Source: Chromera velia (lineage: Eukaryota; Sar; Chromeraceae). From it: a stretch of 40,000 nt of DNA. The stretch spans positions 26,833-66,832 of the forward strand of contig JAHBMJ010002182.1 in NCBI GenBank assembly GCA_018398765.1, in the 5' to 3' direction. Made by a program: the position numbers and the translations under genes. Under the pieces are notes generated by a model. It was not told the origin of the DNA. It ran no database searches and saw nothing but the letters and a program-made list of their open reading frames with translations. Shown here piece after piece: positions 1 through 11,223 of this stretch (its first letter is position 1; the number at the start of each line of letters is the position of its first letter).

Positions 1-1600
1 GGGGGGGGGGGGTGGCGTAGTATATAGAGACATACCTAGGGGGTACGCCTTAAGGGCGTTATATGTAAAGACGTTTTGCCGTATGGGCAACGCCCCTAGG
101 GTGTTGTTATGTTTATAAGGTCTTAGACTAGGTCTTAGACAAGCTATAACTCTTTATTGATAAAAATTTAAGCTAAACTCATAAATGATTATATTGTGTT
201 CGCTAGATCTAGTCAGCTTACATCAGCCTACAGGCTTTGATAAATCAAAACCTGCTCGTTAGATCAAAATCAAACATAATTTATTTATTCTTGTCTCTTA
301 TAGAAGAAGGTCCTTATCGGTATTGAACGCTCACGTACATATCGCCCTAGAAAGCGCTTTCTTAACGCCCCCCTACGACCTGCTACGCCCCTGTAAGAAT
401 GTTGTATATAGCTGTTGGCTGAAAGCCGACGCCCCCCTCCTAAGGCGCTATATACACCCAATGCTGACAACGCCCCTTCATAGGGTATTGTGATAGCAAT
501 TCTAGACCCTTATGGGTGAGTCATAACGAGTGAAGCGGTCTGATTGAATTAATAATACCAACTACTGCAAAAAGCCTTGTTCGGCAGTCCATCGGGAGCA
601 AACAGAGAGCCGATGAATGAAACCATCTATACACCAGCAGCAGGCTTCATAGGTGCACAGTTTTCTATCAGAGCAACCAACCTAGGGGTACCTATAATGT
701 TCATTAATGTTCATTCTAGTGCTACCCCCTAGATCCTTGAATCCCCTCGCTGCTCACTGCGCCTACACTTTGGAGATCACTGCCAGTGCATCTAAGAGCG
801 ACTCAAGTGCTTTGCTGACTTGCCCAACCCTCCAGCTAACTACTTTTTCCTCGTCAGTAAAGGCCAGGTTTATCGTATTTCTGGCAAAGTTATTCTTGGC
901 CTTCTCTTTCCACTCAAAGTACCAGACTGAAGTTTGACCCTCTAGAGGCTCTAGAGTGAGATTGCTCATGCGGGCTTACATGAAAAAGGAGAATGTGAGC
1001 TAGAGTTGTTCATTTCAAGCTCCATTCTATCAGTGGTTGGAGCTATTTGTCAATCGATACTGTAACAGAAGGCATGCAGGAGATTTATGAATTTAGGTGC
1101 ATGCATATACTAGACTGTGGCCCCCGCGTTCCGTCCATCCGTCAGGGCATGCCGTCTCCACCGCGATTCTTGTCTTCCTTTCACGAGTCGGCAAGATTCA
1201 CTGAATTCGGTTCGCAGATACTGAACTTCAGACAGGATCGCGGGTGGGTGATGGTTGAGAGGTAGTGGGAGGGCGGTATAGGTCGCGTCATCGCACCTCC
1301 CTGACACTACTGGCCACTTGAAAGCAAAGCGTTCAAGTTCATCCGCATTTGCGACATAGATGATGAAGTTTGTCCGCGCCTGCGGCACAGCTAATCAAGT
1401 TGTCCGCGGAAGCAGCTAGCGACGCAGCCATGCGGCACCGCGGCCTAGGCTGCGGCCCATCATGCTAGCCATCATGGCCCATCGCAGCCCATACAGATTG
1501 ATCAAAAGAAGTAAAAAAAAGACATCTATCCAGCAGTACCCAGCAGTAATAGTGACCTCATGGTGAATTCAGTATAAGATAAAAATTTGTAAAACATAGT
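1..1600. other. AT-rich intergenic stretch, no convincing gene
   Basis: The window opens with a run of 12 G. Short C-rich motifs of the form AACGCCCC(C)T recur near positions 88, 363, 430 and 470, often next to CCTAGGG or CTTAAGG-type palindromes, so the first 500 bases look like a degraded repeat. Open frames here are short and lack recognisable domains. The minus-strand frame 763-969 has a Trp-rich N-terminus faintly reminiscent of Copia-type Gag, but it is too short to call. Nothing else is supportable. Confidence 0.5.
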
Positions 1601-1632
1601 CTGTTCTTGTGATACATGCGTTATAGTATCAC

Positions 1633-1756
1633 AGACTTTCAAGACATAGTACACACTTGCGACGCAGACTTTCAAGTTTCATAACATACTCTGCGCTTAC
1701 GATACAGACTTTCAAGACATAGTCTGTGCCAGCAGCACAGACTTTCAAGACATAGT
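1633..1756. repeat. Degenerate tandem repeat with an 18-bp core
   Basis: The core AGACTTTCAAGACATAGT occurs exactly at 1633-1650, 1706-1723 and 1739-1756, with a partial copy at about 1677. The spacers are variable and contain TGCGC/TGTGC variants. Shorter CTTTCAAG relatives recur on the far side of the neighbouring inverted-repeat element, at about 3838 and 3912. No coding function is apparent. Confidence 0.7.
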
Positions 1757-2218
1757 CCGCGCTTTCAAGTCTATCCACCACCGCAAAAAAATTTTCAAGT
1801 AGCTTATAATATTAAGAACTCACACTGTCTACTATGACACTTGACTAGGGGGGTTGCGGGCCCCGACTGGTAGAAGGTACAACTATTATACTAACTGCTA
1901 CTTATTTAACTTAAAGTTAGTCATACATCGACAGTATCACTAACAATTAACATCAACCTGTACTCGTAGAAGCTACCAGCCTCAGTTTTTTATGACTAGC
2001 ACTAGATACTAGCTTCTACGTGTTGATGTTCCTAATTAATTCCTAGCATTACTGGCTATCACATCCAACTTTTACTGACACAAGCTAAGTCTGAATACTA
2101 ACCTCTACCATTCTTAGTTAGCTTCATATGATAAATCTGCTTAGCCCAGGGAATCTGACTAACATTTACTTCCCAAGGTTGTTTTCTAGGTTAAAAACCT
2201 GCCTAGGCATATCACAGC

Positions 2219-2262
2219 AAAAAAAAAAGTAAACCAGGATTGGTTTAATTTTTTTTTTTTTC
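2219..2262. repeat. A-tract/T-tract hairpin
   Basis: A run of A followed by GTAAACCA is mirrored across a four-base loop by TGGTTTAA and a run of T, making an inverted repeat of about 18 bp per arm inside the TIR element. A second, weaker A-tract/T-tract pair lies at about 2350-2392. Confidence 0.6.
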
Positions 2263-2512
2263 GCAACACCTAAGCAACACTTGTGTAACACCAAAACAAC
2301 ACTTATGCAACACTTGAACAACAGTTGTTTGTTATCTAACATCATCGGGCAAAAAAAAAAAAAGTGAGAACGGGCTTAAATTATTTTTTTTTTCTCTGTC
2401 ATAGGCCTAGAAACCTACTAACATGCAGATCTAACCAATATAAATTAAGTACGGTCAAACACATATATAATAGTTAACAAATAACACTACATTTGTTAAG
2501 CATGCTTTCATA

Positions 2513-2830
2513 GCATGCTAGTATATATACATAGATGCATGTTAGCATAACGTTTGAACTATGTTGTACTATGGCTAAACATCTCAACAAAGTATATTTT
2601 GATAGTGTGGTAGCATATACATATAGATGTAGCTAGCACAACATGTCAAGTGTGCTATACGGTGGTTATATATCTTTGCCATGCATGTTTTCACCGTGTG
2701 CCAGCATCTACTTGTATATGCTAGCACAATAGTTTGATTATAATATAACGTAGTCACAGACCCTAGCAATTTATGATTCAATTTTGTGCTAGTACACACC
2801 AGTTGAAGCTATAATTTCATGCTAGTCATT
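2513..2830. repeat. ~91-bp tandem repeat, four degenerate copies
   Basis: Units begin near 2515, 2607, 2697 and 2788, giving a regular spacing of about 90-92 bp. Each has a GCTAGTA/GCTAGCA-type start, an AT-rich centre and a TAGCACAA/TAGCATAA motif followed by TTTGA or a close variant. The copies are diverged and the last is the weakest. The array lies inside the TIR element. Confidence 0.5.
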
Positions 2831-3093
2831 TCAAATCCACGTTGCTAGCAGAGACGTGTTACGGCTAGCTAACTGTCTAAATAATGTTAAATATAAGTTC
2901 CTAACTTCGGTGAGTAGCAGTCAAACTTATGTGTAAGTCTTTTTGCTAACAGGCAAATAACCCCTTCAGGTAGAAATTAACTTTAAACCATAACATGCAA
3001 ACAAAAAGAGGTTATGGCTAATAGCTTTGACCGGTAGGGGCCCGCAACCCCTCTAGTCAAGTGTTGTAGCAGACAGTGTGAGAAGTCTTGCAT

Positions 3094-3975
3094 CTACTCA
3101 TGTCTGCCGCGCCGGCCCGCCGCCATCCCACCGCCCAGCCCGCCGTGGATGATCGCACGTATGTTTACGTTCGCCGACAGCAAGTGAAACATATACGTTG
3201 TATGTCAGATCTTATAGCTTCTCAGCAGCCTTAGCTACTTCTGATATGATAAGAATTTTAATAATTAATTTTATTGAAACTTATTTCTATATATACTTCT
3301 ATAGTAAGAGCTTTAACAGCATCGAATAGCATCTAGAACAGCACTGTCAGCACGCCTTATAGAACATATATTAATGTCAATATATATCTGCTTTTCAAGT
3401 TTTGAAGATGCTGGGGACTGTTTAGTCTTTTATTAATTATCGGTCTATCCATCACTTCATACGTCAAATTATGGATCGAATGGATATATAATAATTAGGA
3501 TATTTAAGTAAGATCACTAGACTAGGCGCTTAAGTAAATCTTTTCCCCCTGGTTGCCCTAAGTAAAAATCTGCCTAGTGCTGGGGGACAACTGGGGGGAC
3601 CTCCCGCCCCCCCGGCTAGTTTAGACAGCATGAGACTAGCCACTAGATACCTAGTGTTTGTAATTTTGTTTTCCTGCTTCTCTGCTATGCATTGTGTATA
3701 TTGTTTCGATCTTTTCTTTTCCTTCCCCCAGTATATAGCAGTATAGTATAGTAATGCATAGTAACGAAACTTAATTCGAATATAAAATTCCAAACTTGTG
3801 AGTTAATTGGGCTATAAACTAGGCTATAAATGACAAACTTTCAAGATGTAGGCCTAAATATGTGCTCTCATATATTTTCAAGCGATTAATTATGGAAAAA
3901 GCTTACAGAGCCTTTCAAGTTTGTCGGTTTTTTTTTTTTAGTTGACCTCATGGCTAGAATACAAAAGTTTTGACC
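3094..3975. other. AT-rich spacer with a short GC island
   Basis: This stretch is AT-rich apart from a GC-rich block at about 3106-3152 made of CCGCC-type repeats. CTTTCAAG motifs at 3838 and 3912 resemble the tandem repeat on the other side of the TIR element. No reading frame with domain support is seen. Confidence 0.4.
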
Positions 3976-6900
3976 TCATTGCTGTGAACAGCTTCCATCC
4001 TTATGTTTAGGCTTTTTCTTTTTTTTTGTTTTTGCAGGCGCTTTTTTCCCGGTCGTTTCTTTTTCAGTATCCGTGGCCTTTGCACTCTTTTTGCCAGATA
4101 AACGGCCAGCAACCGCGGCAGCCTTGAGCTTTGATTTGGCAGTGGAGCGAGCAGAGGGATCACTTTGCTCCTTGTTTCCACGTGTCTCCTCCGATGGAGC
4201 TTCTACTTCCCCTTTCCCTTCTTTGGTTTTTTCACTTCGATTCGACTGCCCGCCCCCACTTCTGTTTTCTGACGGAGATCTCGACGCGTCCCTATCAGCT
4301 TCTTGTTTGGAACCCTTTTGAGGCGGTGCATTCTGGCCCTGGGAGGACTGCCGTTGTGGTGCGGCTCTCTTGGCAAGAAGACTGGAGAGATCGAGCGGAG
4401 GGACGATGGAAGAAGAGGAAGAGCGACGGCAATTCTCCAGAGGGGGGGGCTCTCCCTCTTTTGGGGGAGGTCGGCTGTCTGAGGTGTATTTGGACGCCGT
4501 CAATGCTGAATTGGGTTCGGTTCCGGAGGAGGGAGAAGGCGGTGGGATGTCTTCTCTTTTGGAATTCGAATGGGCTTCCTGAGAGAGCCTTTCCTCTTCT
4601 GGATATGGGTTTGTCTCATTTTGTCTTTCGTCGTGACAGAAGGAGACTGTCCGATAAGGGGAGGATGGAAGACCTGCCTGGGACTCCTCTTGACGCACTT
4701 CCATTTCCATCAAGTCTCTGTGGCTATTTCGTTCCCTTCTTTCTGGTTCTGTTGCTACGTTTGGCACCCCTTCATCGTCACGAAAGGAAGGGACTTGACT
4801 GACGTCTCCCGTGGATGCAAATTGGACATCAACTCCCTCACCCCCACTTTCCGAAGGGTGGACTTCCAGAGGGACAGCCTGACGACCTGACTGAGGCTGT
4901 GTGTGAAGATCCTGTTCTGCAGAGGGACAATGGTCCTGGTTGAGATGAAGTCCGGCTGTGCCGTCTTCTCTTTGACTTCTGGTCTCACACAAAAGAGGAC
5001 CGGTGGAAGGCCTCTTGGAGACCAGAGAGAGACCTGCAGGAAGATGAACGTGGACGTGTAGGGTCCCGAAAGGATGTGGGTGTGAGGCTGTGTCTCTCCC
5101 TTCAGTTGGGGGGGGGATTGTCGGATCCTGGGGGTTCCCTCTTTGGGGAAGCGTTACAACAAGGGGAGACTCGTCTAACGCACCGGCCTTTGTCGGAGGA
5201 AGGAGGGCCTGTGCACTTAGTGTGGACAATACTGATGCTTTTCGGAGTTGTTCGTTGGCTGTCGGACCTGGTAGAGCAACAGAAGCAGAGGGGGTCTCTC
5301 CTGAAGAAGTCTCTCCAACAGCCGGAAGCTGTTTGATTTCAGACAAGGAGGGTGATGGAGAAAAGGAGGAGTGACCCGTTTGTTCTGTTTGGTCAGGAAG
5401 ATTGTTGAAGGACTGTTGGTCTATTTCTTCGTCTCTTTTGTTATCTTCGCAGGGGGGCAGCTCTAACTCCTCGTGAACTGCTCCTGCTGTGAGGGAGGTC
5501 TCAGAAGGGTGCGGAGGGGACGCAAATTGTCCCTCTCCGCCCTCATTGCACTGAATTCCTGTTCTTTCCAATTCTGCAAATTGACTGGTAAGTGGTTGAC
5601 TGTCACCATCAAACCTCACTGACTCGCGTACATCGTTCCCTTCCCCTTCTCTTTTTCTTTGAATCCCATCCTTTTCTTTTTGGCTCTCCCCAGGGGGGGG
5701 GTCGGGGTCTCCTATTCCAGGAATGACGGGAGAGAGGGCCCGAAAGGCAAAATTTCCGCCTCTTTCCGAAATGGCAAACAGACAGACCAAATGCGAGAGC
5801 AGACCGTGACCATTGAGTGTCAGCTTGAGCAGTCTCTCTGCCCTCACCCTTGCCTGTTCAGAGTATCCCCCCGTCCCTCCGTCCTGTTCAAAGTCATCCC
5901 ACCCCGCAGAGTTCACCATTGCCAGTGCTTCTGCATGGGAAGAGTGCCCAACTGCCTCCAGAGGACAGGGCAACGAGGGAGGCCAACGAGAGCCCCAGCA
6001 AGGGTCCCGGAAATCTCCATGAAGTCCCAAAGGAAACAGACGCCCAAGAGAATCAGGAGGCCAGGGAATTGAGGTCGTCGGGTGGGGCACAAGGGAGCAT
6101 GAGACAGTCAGGCAGTCGGAGGGACAGTCAAAGGCGTCCCAGAGAGGGCAGAAGGAACGGAACCCGGCGCACCTGCATTGTCACATGATGCACATACACG
6201 CAGACAATCAAGTATCGATAAACAAAATAAAACATGTGAGGGACGACTTCAAAGTGTGCACCACGATCACCACAGCTGCCTCTCAATCAGGCACGTCGTC
6301 TTTCCTCTCCCCCCTGACTTCGTCGATAGAAGTTAACGCACACTTCCATGCACTTCTTTTGGACGCACAGCCGGAGACACAAAACTGTGCCACAACGGGT
6401 ATCTGATATATTTTTCTCTTCGGTACCTTCTCTTTCGCTCTCTTTCACATGGGGTCGATGCACACCGGTCCCATGTAGATGAAGCCTGGTTCTTTGTATG
6501 CAAGCCTGAAAGTTATGCACACTGATGCACACTCTCAGTCCCTCATTCGCCCCTGAACTTCAACGCGTTCTCAGCACTGCATGGCTGACTCTGGCTTCCG
6601 GTGATGAAACTTCCTCTCCTGAAGATGCGATTCGACTCCGAAAAGAATAGAATCTGTACGGACACAAAGTAAAGCACTGACCATGCTTCCCTTTTGGGAA
6701 CCCATTGTGCCTGTATGGGTCCTCGAGTGAAGTCCCCCACAGAGACCTGAAAGATCGGCACCTCCCTCCTCGGCATTCCCTCGCCTCCCTCTCCGTCCTC
6801 CTCAAGATTTATGCCTGCATGGGGCAGCTCTTCAGGGAACCACCAGACATAGACCCCACAGTGCATGCGCTTCGAAAGCTTCCTGCAGGGGGCACAGGAT

Positions 6901-7388
6901 ATAAACAACACATGCATCGATGGTGTCAGAAACAGGAGGGCAAGTGTTGCACGGAAGTCAGCAACTGTTGTTCAATTTGGAGGTACTTACTCTCCGTTTG
7001 GAAAGAGGCAGAGGCGAAGGTCCTTGAATGCCAGGGGAAGAGGATTATCCCTCTGTTTCTCTGACAGCTCCTTTTCTTGTGTGAGAGGAAGGGCGAGCTC
7101 GAACAAAGGGCTTGTCAAATGAGATCCTCGTTGTACCAGTTGGAGACGCTGCAAACAGTAGAAGGACACAAAAACGTGTATGTACGTACTTGTGTGCATG
7201 TAACCATCTATGCGTGTAGACGGCCTGAAACAGGGAATCTGAGAAGGACAGACCTCTAGAAAGGCTCGGATACACCAGGTAAAGCGATGTGTCGGAGATC
7301 CGGTCTCCTTTTCTTCAGCGCTAAAAGTGTTGTTTGTGTTCATATCGAATGAGACTGCCTGAATACTATCGAGCCAGCATCTGTTCAT
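3976..7388 (-). CDS. Four-exon gene, large disordered protein of unknown function
   Basis: I model exons 7388-7254, 7148-6991, 6882-6682 and 6172-3976, which join in frame (phases 0, 2, 2) to about 896 residues. The strongest splice site is the GTAAGT donor at 6990-6985. Acceptors follow CTGTTTGCAG at 7149 and CCCCTGCAG at 6883. The last exon alone is open for over 700 codons, the best single evidence of coding. The N-terminal ~200 residues are fairly ordered, with a VYVWWFPEELPHAG stretch; the rest is rich in Pro, Ser, Glu and Gly, and the C-terminus is a Lys-rich tail containing KKKKKPKHKDG, which could be a nuclear targeting or nucleic-acid-binding tail (inference). I recognise no family. 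It lies head to head with the PKS gene. The 5' exon and the third-exon donor (GTCAGT at 6681) are the least certain parts. Confidence 0.5.
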
Positions 7389-7934
7389 GCCAGCCTGCGT
7401 GCCAGCTCACTCTTGTGTGTAGACAGAACAGGAAGCGACAACATTGGTCGCTGAACAATCTATGTGTTTTTTTCGTAAGTAGATCGAATGATCATTGTCC
7501 AAATTCAGGTCAATTCCCCGCTTCAATGCATGATGATTTTTTTGATTTTTTGTATAGTCGGGGCGCGCGCGCCGCCGCATTGATTCGCTACGTCCCGCGC
7601 GCGCGCCGCCGCAGCGCACCACGCGCCCGCGTTGGTCCAAGTCTTTCAGCCTGCATGTGCTGCCATGCAGCTTGGCGTCTCCGCGTCTCCGCTCCAGTAC
7701 GCCCCCCTCTTCATCGGCAAAGGTCCCTTTTGCGTTTGACGGCACTAAAGAATTTCAGCGCGGCCGGTGTCGGTTCCTTCCTGTAGAGCTGGAGATCGAT
7801 CGAGGTTGTTGGCCTGTCAGTGACCAGCTAGGTGTCTTGTCAGGAGACGACGCGTCTCCCAAGGAGGTAACAGAGTTCCTAGCAGACTGAACACAGCCAG
7901 CTAGTCCAGCTGACCACTGTTAGTGCAAGCCAGA
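7389..7934. promoter_or_regulatory. Divergent promoter region between two head-to-head genes
   Basis: The 546 bp between the minus-strand gene model and the PKS start contain a CpG-dense block at about 7560-7635. The 17-mer GCGCGCGCGCCGCCGCA is present twice in the same orientation, at 7563-7579 and 7597-7613, 34 bp apart. No TATA box is evident. Open frames across here on both strands lack domains and look like by-products of the GC-rich composition. A shared bidirectional promoter is an inference from layout. Confidence 0.45.
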
Positions 7935-10900
7935 ATGAGTGAGCGAGACGAAGAGAAACGGCCTACCGGGCAGCAAGAAGGCCTGGAGTGTCCGGTGAGT
8001 GTGTCGCATTTGATGGTTGAACTGAGGAGTTCTTCTTGATTGCCTACACGTAGATGACAATGTGTGTCTGCAGCCCTCTTCCAGTGGAGTCTCATGTGCG
8101 CCCTCGCGCTCTTCTGAAAGTCGAGAAGCTGAAGAGCAGCGGGTGCCGAGTCCTCTCGGATTCTCGATTGTGATACCACAGCCCCCGTTTGCAGTCGTCT
8201 CTGCAGCCTGCCGTCTCCCCGGGGGAGTCAACGGACCCTTCCAGCTCTGGGAGCGGCTTCTCGAGCAAAAAGACTGCCTCGGTCCGGTTCCAGCGTGGCG
8301 TTGGGCTCATGCAGAGCACTTTGACCCCGACGTAGAATCACCCGAGAGGAAGTACTTCGCACCAAGAGGAGGGTTCCTTCAGGTCGGCTGGTGTGCTGCT
8401 CTGTTTTGCAGCTTCCAGTTTTAGAACCCTGTGAAGGTCTCATTTTGTGCACTGCGCATGCTTTCAGGGCGGCGATACAGGCCTGAAATTTTATACCTGG
8501 CTTTTTGGTTGATCGATAGACTCAACCTTTTTCTTCTTCATTTATCGTCTCGTCTGAGCAACAGACAAGACTTGACTTCTTCAATCGAATTTTCCCCCAC
8601 ATTCCGCCCCTTCTTGTGGGACTGGTGCCTTCTTTTTCCGCTCAAGCGTCTGCAGTTTATTCGTGACGGTCTGTGCGTCTTCTTCATATCCGTTTCGGTC
8701 CGCGTTTGCATTCGTCACCTCTGAACGCTCAAGATGCGTTTGTTGTCCTCTTTTTTTCCCTGCAGAATGCCGAGATGTTTGACCACAAATTCTTCGGCAT
8801 CTCCGCAGCGGAAGTCGCAGCGACAGACCCCCAGCAGAGGTTGATGCTGGAAGTCGCAGTGGAAGCGTTCCGATCGGCATTCCCTCCCTCAAGAGAGACG
8901 GGGAGGGAGAGGGGGGGAATGGGCGTTGCCTGTTTCGTCGCGTGTTCCAACTCGACCGAATGGCCGGTCTTGCTTGAGAAGAACAAAGCCGCGAGTGCCT
9001 TTATAGCCACAGGGAGCGCCCAGGCTCTTCTCTCCAACCGAGTCTCCTTCCACCTAAAGCTTCGAGGCACCTCCATGACCATTGACGCCTCCACTTGCTC
9101 TTCCCTTTTAGCTCTAGATTCCGCCATCCGGCACCTCCGCCTGTCCCCCCCAACAGAGGCTGCCCTTGTTGGAGCAGTCCATCTGATGTTGACCCCCTCG
9201 GGGTTCGTCAACACCTGTAAGGCTCGCATGCTCTCGAAAGATGGGAGGTGTGCGACGTTCGATGCCGACGCGAACGGTTATGCTCGCGGAGAGGGGTGTG
9301 GTGCGGTTGTTCTGAAGGCGCTGGAGCGGGCAGAGGCCGAGGGCGACGCCATCTGGGGCGTTGTGAGGGGGTCCGGGTGCAACCACGGGGGCCGTGCGGC
9401 GTCTCTGACGGCCCCCAGTGCCCCCGCACAGAGTGCGTGCCTGTTGCAGGCGCTGGAGTCGGCAGGTCTGCAGCCGCAGGACGTCTCTTTCCTGGAGGCG
9501 CACGGGACGGGGACGGCGCTGGGGGACCCGATAGAGGTGCAGGCGATCAAGTCTGTGTACCTGCTCGGCAGGGAGGGGGGTGGGAGTGAGAGTAAGGCTG
9601 AGTCAGAAATTCAGCCGCTGGTGTTGGGTGCAGTGAAAACCAACATCGGACACTTGGAGGCAGCCGCGGGTATTGCTGGTTTGATCAAGCTTCTGCTTGT
9701 TCTGCATCACCGCACGGCGCCCCCGAATTTGCACCTCCGACGTCTGAACCCCCACATTGAGGAGATCGTTGAGGGTTTCCGCGTCTGCTTCCCCCGTGAG
9801 GCGACGGCACTTGAGGGGAGGGGACGGCCGTCTCTTCCTGATGACGCTCCTCTTGTTGGGGGGGTGTCTTCGTTTGGGTTTGGGGGTGTGAATGCACACA
9901 CAATCGTTGAGGGATCCCGGGAAGGTTTCTCTTGTCTCCCTCTCGATTCAGCAGCCTCTGATGCAACACTGCAACACCCCTTTCTCCAGTCAGTAGGGAG
10001 GAGTCTCTGGGAGGGCTGCCTCAGTGGCGACATTGCTGCATTGATGTCTGACCATGTGGTCAGAAATCAGGTAGTAGTACCTGGTGCTCAACTGCTTGAG
10101 GGCATCGCGGCTGTCTGCATGTCTAGAGTGAGGAAAGCTGGAGATGGTCAGACAGAGACTGAGTCTGCCTCGCCCTCAGTGTGTGTGGAGGACTTGAAGA
10201 TTCTAGTTCCCTTGGTGATCGGGTCTGCGGGTGACGAGGCGTGGGAGAGGTGTCAGATTAACACCAAACGGAAGCTGAGAGTGAGTCTCGAAACCCCTCA
10301 AGGGGACGCGATTTCTTCTTCTCTTTCCTTCTCTTCCTTCGACCCGTCATCCAACTCTGAGGCTGTCCATGCCGTTGCCCGGGAGGGAGTGCCGAGGGGG
10401 CTCCTCAATTCAGAGGGATGGAAATCTCTGGAGTCCCTTCAGAGAGAGATCTCTATAGAGTGGATGCCGATTGATGAGCTGTACGAGGTAGGCAGGGCTG
10501 CTGGTCTTCAGTACGGTCCTCGTTTTCAAACCATTAGAAAATATTTTGGCAGGACATTAAAGGATGAGGAGAAGAATGGAGGTGTGTGGGAGGGGCTTGT
10601 TTGTGTCAGCGGTGACCCGCTTTCAGATGAGCTCGCAGAAGACTCTCCTGAAGGAATGGAGAGAGCGGAAGACAATTTTCTGATCAATCCTGCACTTTTG
10701 GATGGAATCTGGCAGGGTGCAGGGTTTGGCATGTTGTCAGAACACATCAGTCGTTGGCAACGTGGGATGAGGCAACTGTCTCCTCTCGTCCCCGTTGCAG
10801 TGTCTCGTGTTGAGCTCAGACGCGTGACATGCAACGTGTTGTGGGGACACGTGAAGGTTGTTGAGAAAGGCTCTTCTCATGGGTTGATTGACATCCTTTT

Positions 10901-11192
10901 GTACTCTGAGACAGGAGAGGTTCTGGGTGTCTTGGAGGGGTTGAGACTCCAGGAGGTGGACTGGAGAGCTCACGTAAAGATCCCAAGTGACCTGCTGTGG
11001 GAGTTTGAGTGGGTACCCGACCCTGTGGGGGATTCTGTGGATGAGGAGGAGAGGGAAAAGGAGGTAGGAGATGCGAGAGTCGCAACGGATGCCTCTCAGT
11101 TCCGGTGGGTGTTCATCTCAGTCCCGTCAGAGAAGCTTGGGGAAGCTCTCAAGGTGAGTGAGCAAAAGGATTACTGCAAACGTGCCATTGCG

Positions 11193-11223
<31 letters not shown>

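Larger units (their letters stand above)
1815..3087. mobile_element. Non-autonomous DNA element with ~57-bp terminal inverted repeats
   Basis: The left end (about 1815-1870) and the reverse complement of the right end (about 3031-3087) align over their whole length with only a few mismatches. They share CTCACACTGTCT, CACTTGACTAG and GGGTTGCGGGCCCC. The 1.27 kb between them is AT-rich and has no frame above about 70 codons, so no transposase is encoded. This fits a MITE-like, non-autonomous DNA transposon. Inside are poly-A/poly-T hairpins and a ~91-bp tandem repeat. I could not identify a clear target-site duplication, so the exact ends and the superfamily are open. Confidence 0.7.

Noticed and set aside
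763-969. Possible Copia-type Gag N-terminus on the minus strand
   Set aside because: Only 68 codons with one or two suggestive Trp residues; no protease, integrase or RT and no LTRs nearby.
4131-4802. 223-codon plus-strand frame opposite the disordered-protein gene
   Set aside because: It is antisense to a much longer frame and has no recognisable motif.
7334-7890. Plus-strand frames through the divergent promoter region
   Set aside because: They overlap the CpG block and its alternating GCGC repeats, have no domains and do not join in frame to the PKS start, which has its own upstream stop at 7911.
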